Of a stretch of 64,000 nt of DNA, positions 62,674-64,000 are shown one piece after another. The notes below the pieces were generated by a model. That model had not been told where the DNA came from. It did no database searches and saw nothing but the letters and a program-made list of their open reading frames with translations. The first letter of the stretch is position 1. Each line of letters starts with the position of its first letter. The DNA is from Rhodoferax fermentans (GTDB taxonomy: Bacteria; Pseudomonadota; Gammaproteobacteria; Burkholderiales; Burkholderiaceae_C): positions 4,383,703 to 4,447,702 of the forward strand of contig NZ_MTJN01000002.1 in the NCBI RefSeq assembly GCF_002017865.1, written 5' to 3'. The translations under genes and the position numbers were made by a program.

Positions 62674-63329
62674 TCATTTCTTGTTTTTGGCGACTTCTTC
62701 AGCGACCAAAGAGGCAAGTTGATCGGGACCGAAGCTGGGTAGTCCTCGGCCGTTGACAAAAAATGTTGGGGTCTTTTTCACTTCCAGCGCAGTCAAGTCC
62801 TCAACGTCTTGTTTCAACACAGCCTCGACTTCTGCTGCTTGCGCATCATCCAACGCTTTCTTTATATCCAGACCTGTCTGGGCAGCAGCTTGATAGGCTA
62901 CATCAAGGTTGGGCGAGCCATGACTGGCCCACGACGGCTGTGCAGCCAGAATTGTCTCAAGCGTTTGCCAATATTTATCCTGTCTCTTGGATGCCTCCAA
63001 CAACTTACAACTTTGTCTGAGCCAGCATGGAATGGGGCATATCTGAGAACCAAGCGAACATCCTTGGGGTACTGCTTCATCAAATTTTTGACAATTGGAT
63101 AGAAGTCCCGACAGGTTTCACATGCTGGATCAAAGAACTCAACGATAGTCACTGGTGCGTCACTTGGCCCCAATGATGGGGAATGGAAACGAACCATTCG
63201 GTTTTCGGCCTTACTGACCTTTTCCGTCTGGGAATTTTGGACACGTTTTTGATAGAAATTCATTCCCAATAAAAATACCGCAACCACAATGCCTAGCAGA
63301 ACTGCGACAGTCATTTTTTTTGAATTCAT
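62674..63329 (-). pseudogene. DsbA/thioredoxin-fold disulfide protein, one frameshift
   Basis: N-terminal anchor MTVAVLLGIVVAVFLLGMNF, then APVTIVEFFDPACETCRDFY with a CETC active site. The frame breaks after HAGSDKVV; the next frame continues LEASKRQDKYWQTLETILAA and ends with VKKTPTFFVNGRGLPSFG, the cis-Pro region. Adding one A at 63005 (plus-strand T) restores VVKLLEASK. Probable partner of the DsbB encoded directly upstream (4-bp overlap). Confidence 0.83.
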
Positions 63330-63742
63330 TTTGAAGTCCTCTTGATGTATAGAAAAAGCAATAAGGTGACGGTGAGAAAGGCGGTCAGCGAAAGCCAGGG
63401 AATCTGCAATCCATTGAGGATTTCCAGCTTTTGTTCAGTACAAGACACGCCTAAACCGCAGGGAATCCAGGCCTTTGATACAAAACCGGCAATCAATAGG
63501 GTGTGGTATCCAGCCACCATGACCCCACCCAACGCCAGAGCCAGCCCGTAAATTGCTCCGCGTCGATCGTTGCTGTAGCAGGCAAGGCCCAGCACGACAG
63601 CTAAGGGGAACATGAAAATTCGTTGGTACCAACACAGCACACACGGTGCCATTCCCATGACCTCGCCAATGAACAGAGCGCTGGCCGTTGCAGTGGCTGC
63701 AATCAGCCAAGCGAAAACAAGCAAGTTCCAATTGCGCTTCAT
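63326..63742 (-). CDS. dsbB: Disulfide bond formation protein DsbB-like
   Basis: 138 aa. Four membrane helices. First Cys pair [18 protein letters not shown] (quinone-coupled pair) and second loop with Cys in [18 protein letters not shown]. It reoxidises DsbA-like partners and passes electrons to quinone. It overlaps the DsbA-like gene and lspA by 4 bp each. Confidence 0.9.
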   Translation of the reverse strand: MKRNWNLLVFAWLIAATATASALFIGEVMGMAPCVLCWYQRIFMFPLAVVLGLACYSNDRRGAIYGLALALGGVMVAGYHTLLIAGFVSKAWIPCGLGVSCTEQKLEILNGLQIPWLSLTAFLTVTLLLFLYIKRTSK

Positions 63743-64000
63743 ACTTTAGCGTCGGCTTTTGTTGACGTTGAATGCGCAGGTGAGCTGTTCCTGTAGAGCA
63801 AGATCCATACACATACGGCACAGACAATGTAGCTGTCAGCTAAGTTGAACGCTGGCCAATGCCATTCACGCCAATGGACATCGAGGAAGTCCACTACTGC
63901 ACCAGCTTGGATTCGATCAATCAGATTGCTTGCGCCGCCAGCCAACCAAGCCACCCAACCAACGCTCAACTGGTTCCATGTTTTTGTACATGCAGACCAG
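63739..64000 (-). CDS. lspA: Lipoprotein signal peptidase II, 5' end outside the window
   Basis: 87 complete codons; open to the window edge, so the N-terminus is missing. Catalytic Asp residues lie in [20 protein letters not shown] and [15 protein letters not shown], the two LspA signatures. It cleaves prolipoprotein signal peptides. Together with dsbB and the broken DsbA/LDT genes it forms the envelope part of the metal island, probably a second, accessory LspA. Confidence 0.9.
   Translation of the reverse strand, partial: WSACTKTWNQLSVGWVAWLAGGASNLIDRIQAGAVVDFLDVHWREWHWPAFNLADSYIVCAVCVWILLYRNSSPAHSTSTKADAKV

Noticed and set aside
1..64000. CRISPR array, tRNA, rRNA or riboswitch
   Set aside because: No regularly spaced repeats, tRNA-like folds or rRNA segments were noticed by eye; a dedicated RNA search would be needed to exclude small ncRNAs.

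Overview
The window is a chromosomal segment of a motile betaproteobacterium, most likely Comamonadaceae (Rhodoferax/Albidiferax-like). This rests on the FlhDC master regulator next to motAB, short (about 268 aa) flagellins, the flhBAFG-fliA and flgNMA / flgBCDEFGHIJKL order, and dispersed short palindromic repeats of a type I associate with that family. No rRNA, tRNA or CRISPR array was found.

Layout. 1-2189: start of fliD and two divergent flagellin genes. 2204-9205: a 2333-aa gene with three consecutive TPR plus GT41 (OGT/SPINDLY-type) modules, then a GT-A glycosyltransferase-like domain and a methyltransferase; it starts 15 bp after flagellin 2 and is a strong flagellin-glycosylation candidate. 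9221-10800: remnants of several insertion sequences (IS481-like, IS21-like end repeats, IS3 OrfA piece, IS5 piece). 10958-12595: two AT-rich minus-strand genes, a glycosyltransferase and an FkbM methyltransferase. 13138-23356: flhDC, motAB, cheYZ, flhB-flhA-flhF-flhG-like-fliA. 23472-25083: flgN-like, flgM and flgA on the minus strand. 25267-35752: flgBCDEFGHIJKL, followed immediately by an HDOD/YuxH-like signalling gene. 36999-44405: housekeeping genes (ROK kinase, cupin, trxC, DUF2905, MidA-like methyltransferase, two SDRs, two FolB-like aldolases, ttcA, DUF4136 lipoprotein). 44492-48240: an HD-GYP and a PAS-GGDEF-EAL gene, overlapping by 4 bp, for c-di-GMP turnover.

48300 to the end is a different landscape. 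A histidine-phosphatase gene is cut off next to a Tn3-family transposase. Then comes a metal/redox/envelope island: an EamA transporter with a histidine-rich tail, decayed arsenic genes (ACR3 with an internal deletion, arsC stub), a YnfA-like protein, an M23 peptidase, zinc-ribbon proteins, a DsbE-like fragment, a TPR membrane protein, a P1B-type Cd/Zn/Pb ATPase with a divergent CadR-type MerR regulator and a clear MerR-type operator, a PCu(A)C copper chaperone, a broken L,D-transpeptidase, a broken DsbA-like protein, dsbB and lspA. Six single-base losses interrupt three of these genes, whereas the flagellar and housekeeping genes show none.

The most interesting unit is the flagellin-glycosylation block (1386-12595), above all the triple-GT41 megaenzyme. 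In all three of its modules the residues equivalent to the OGT catalytic His and UDP-contacting Lys are retained.
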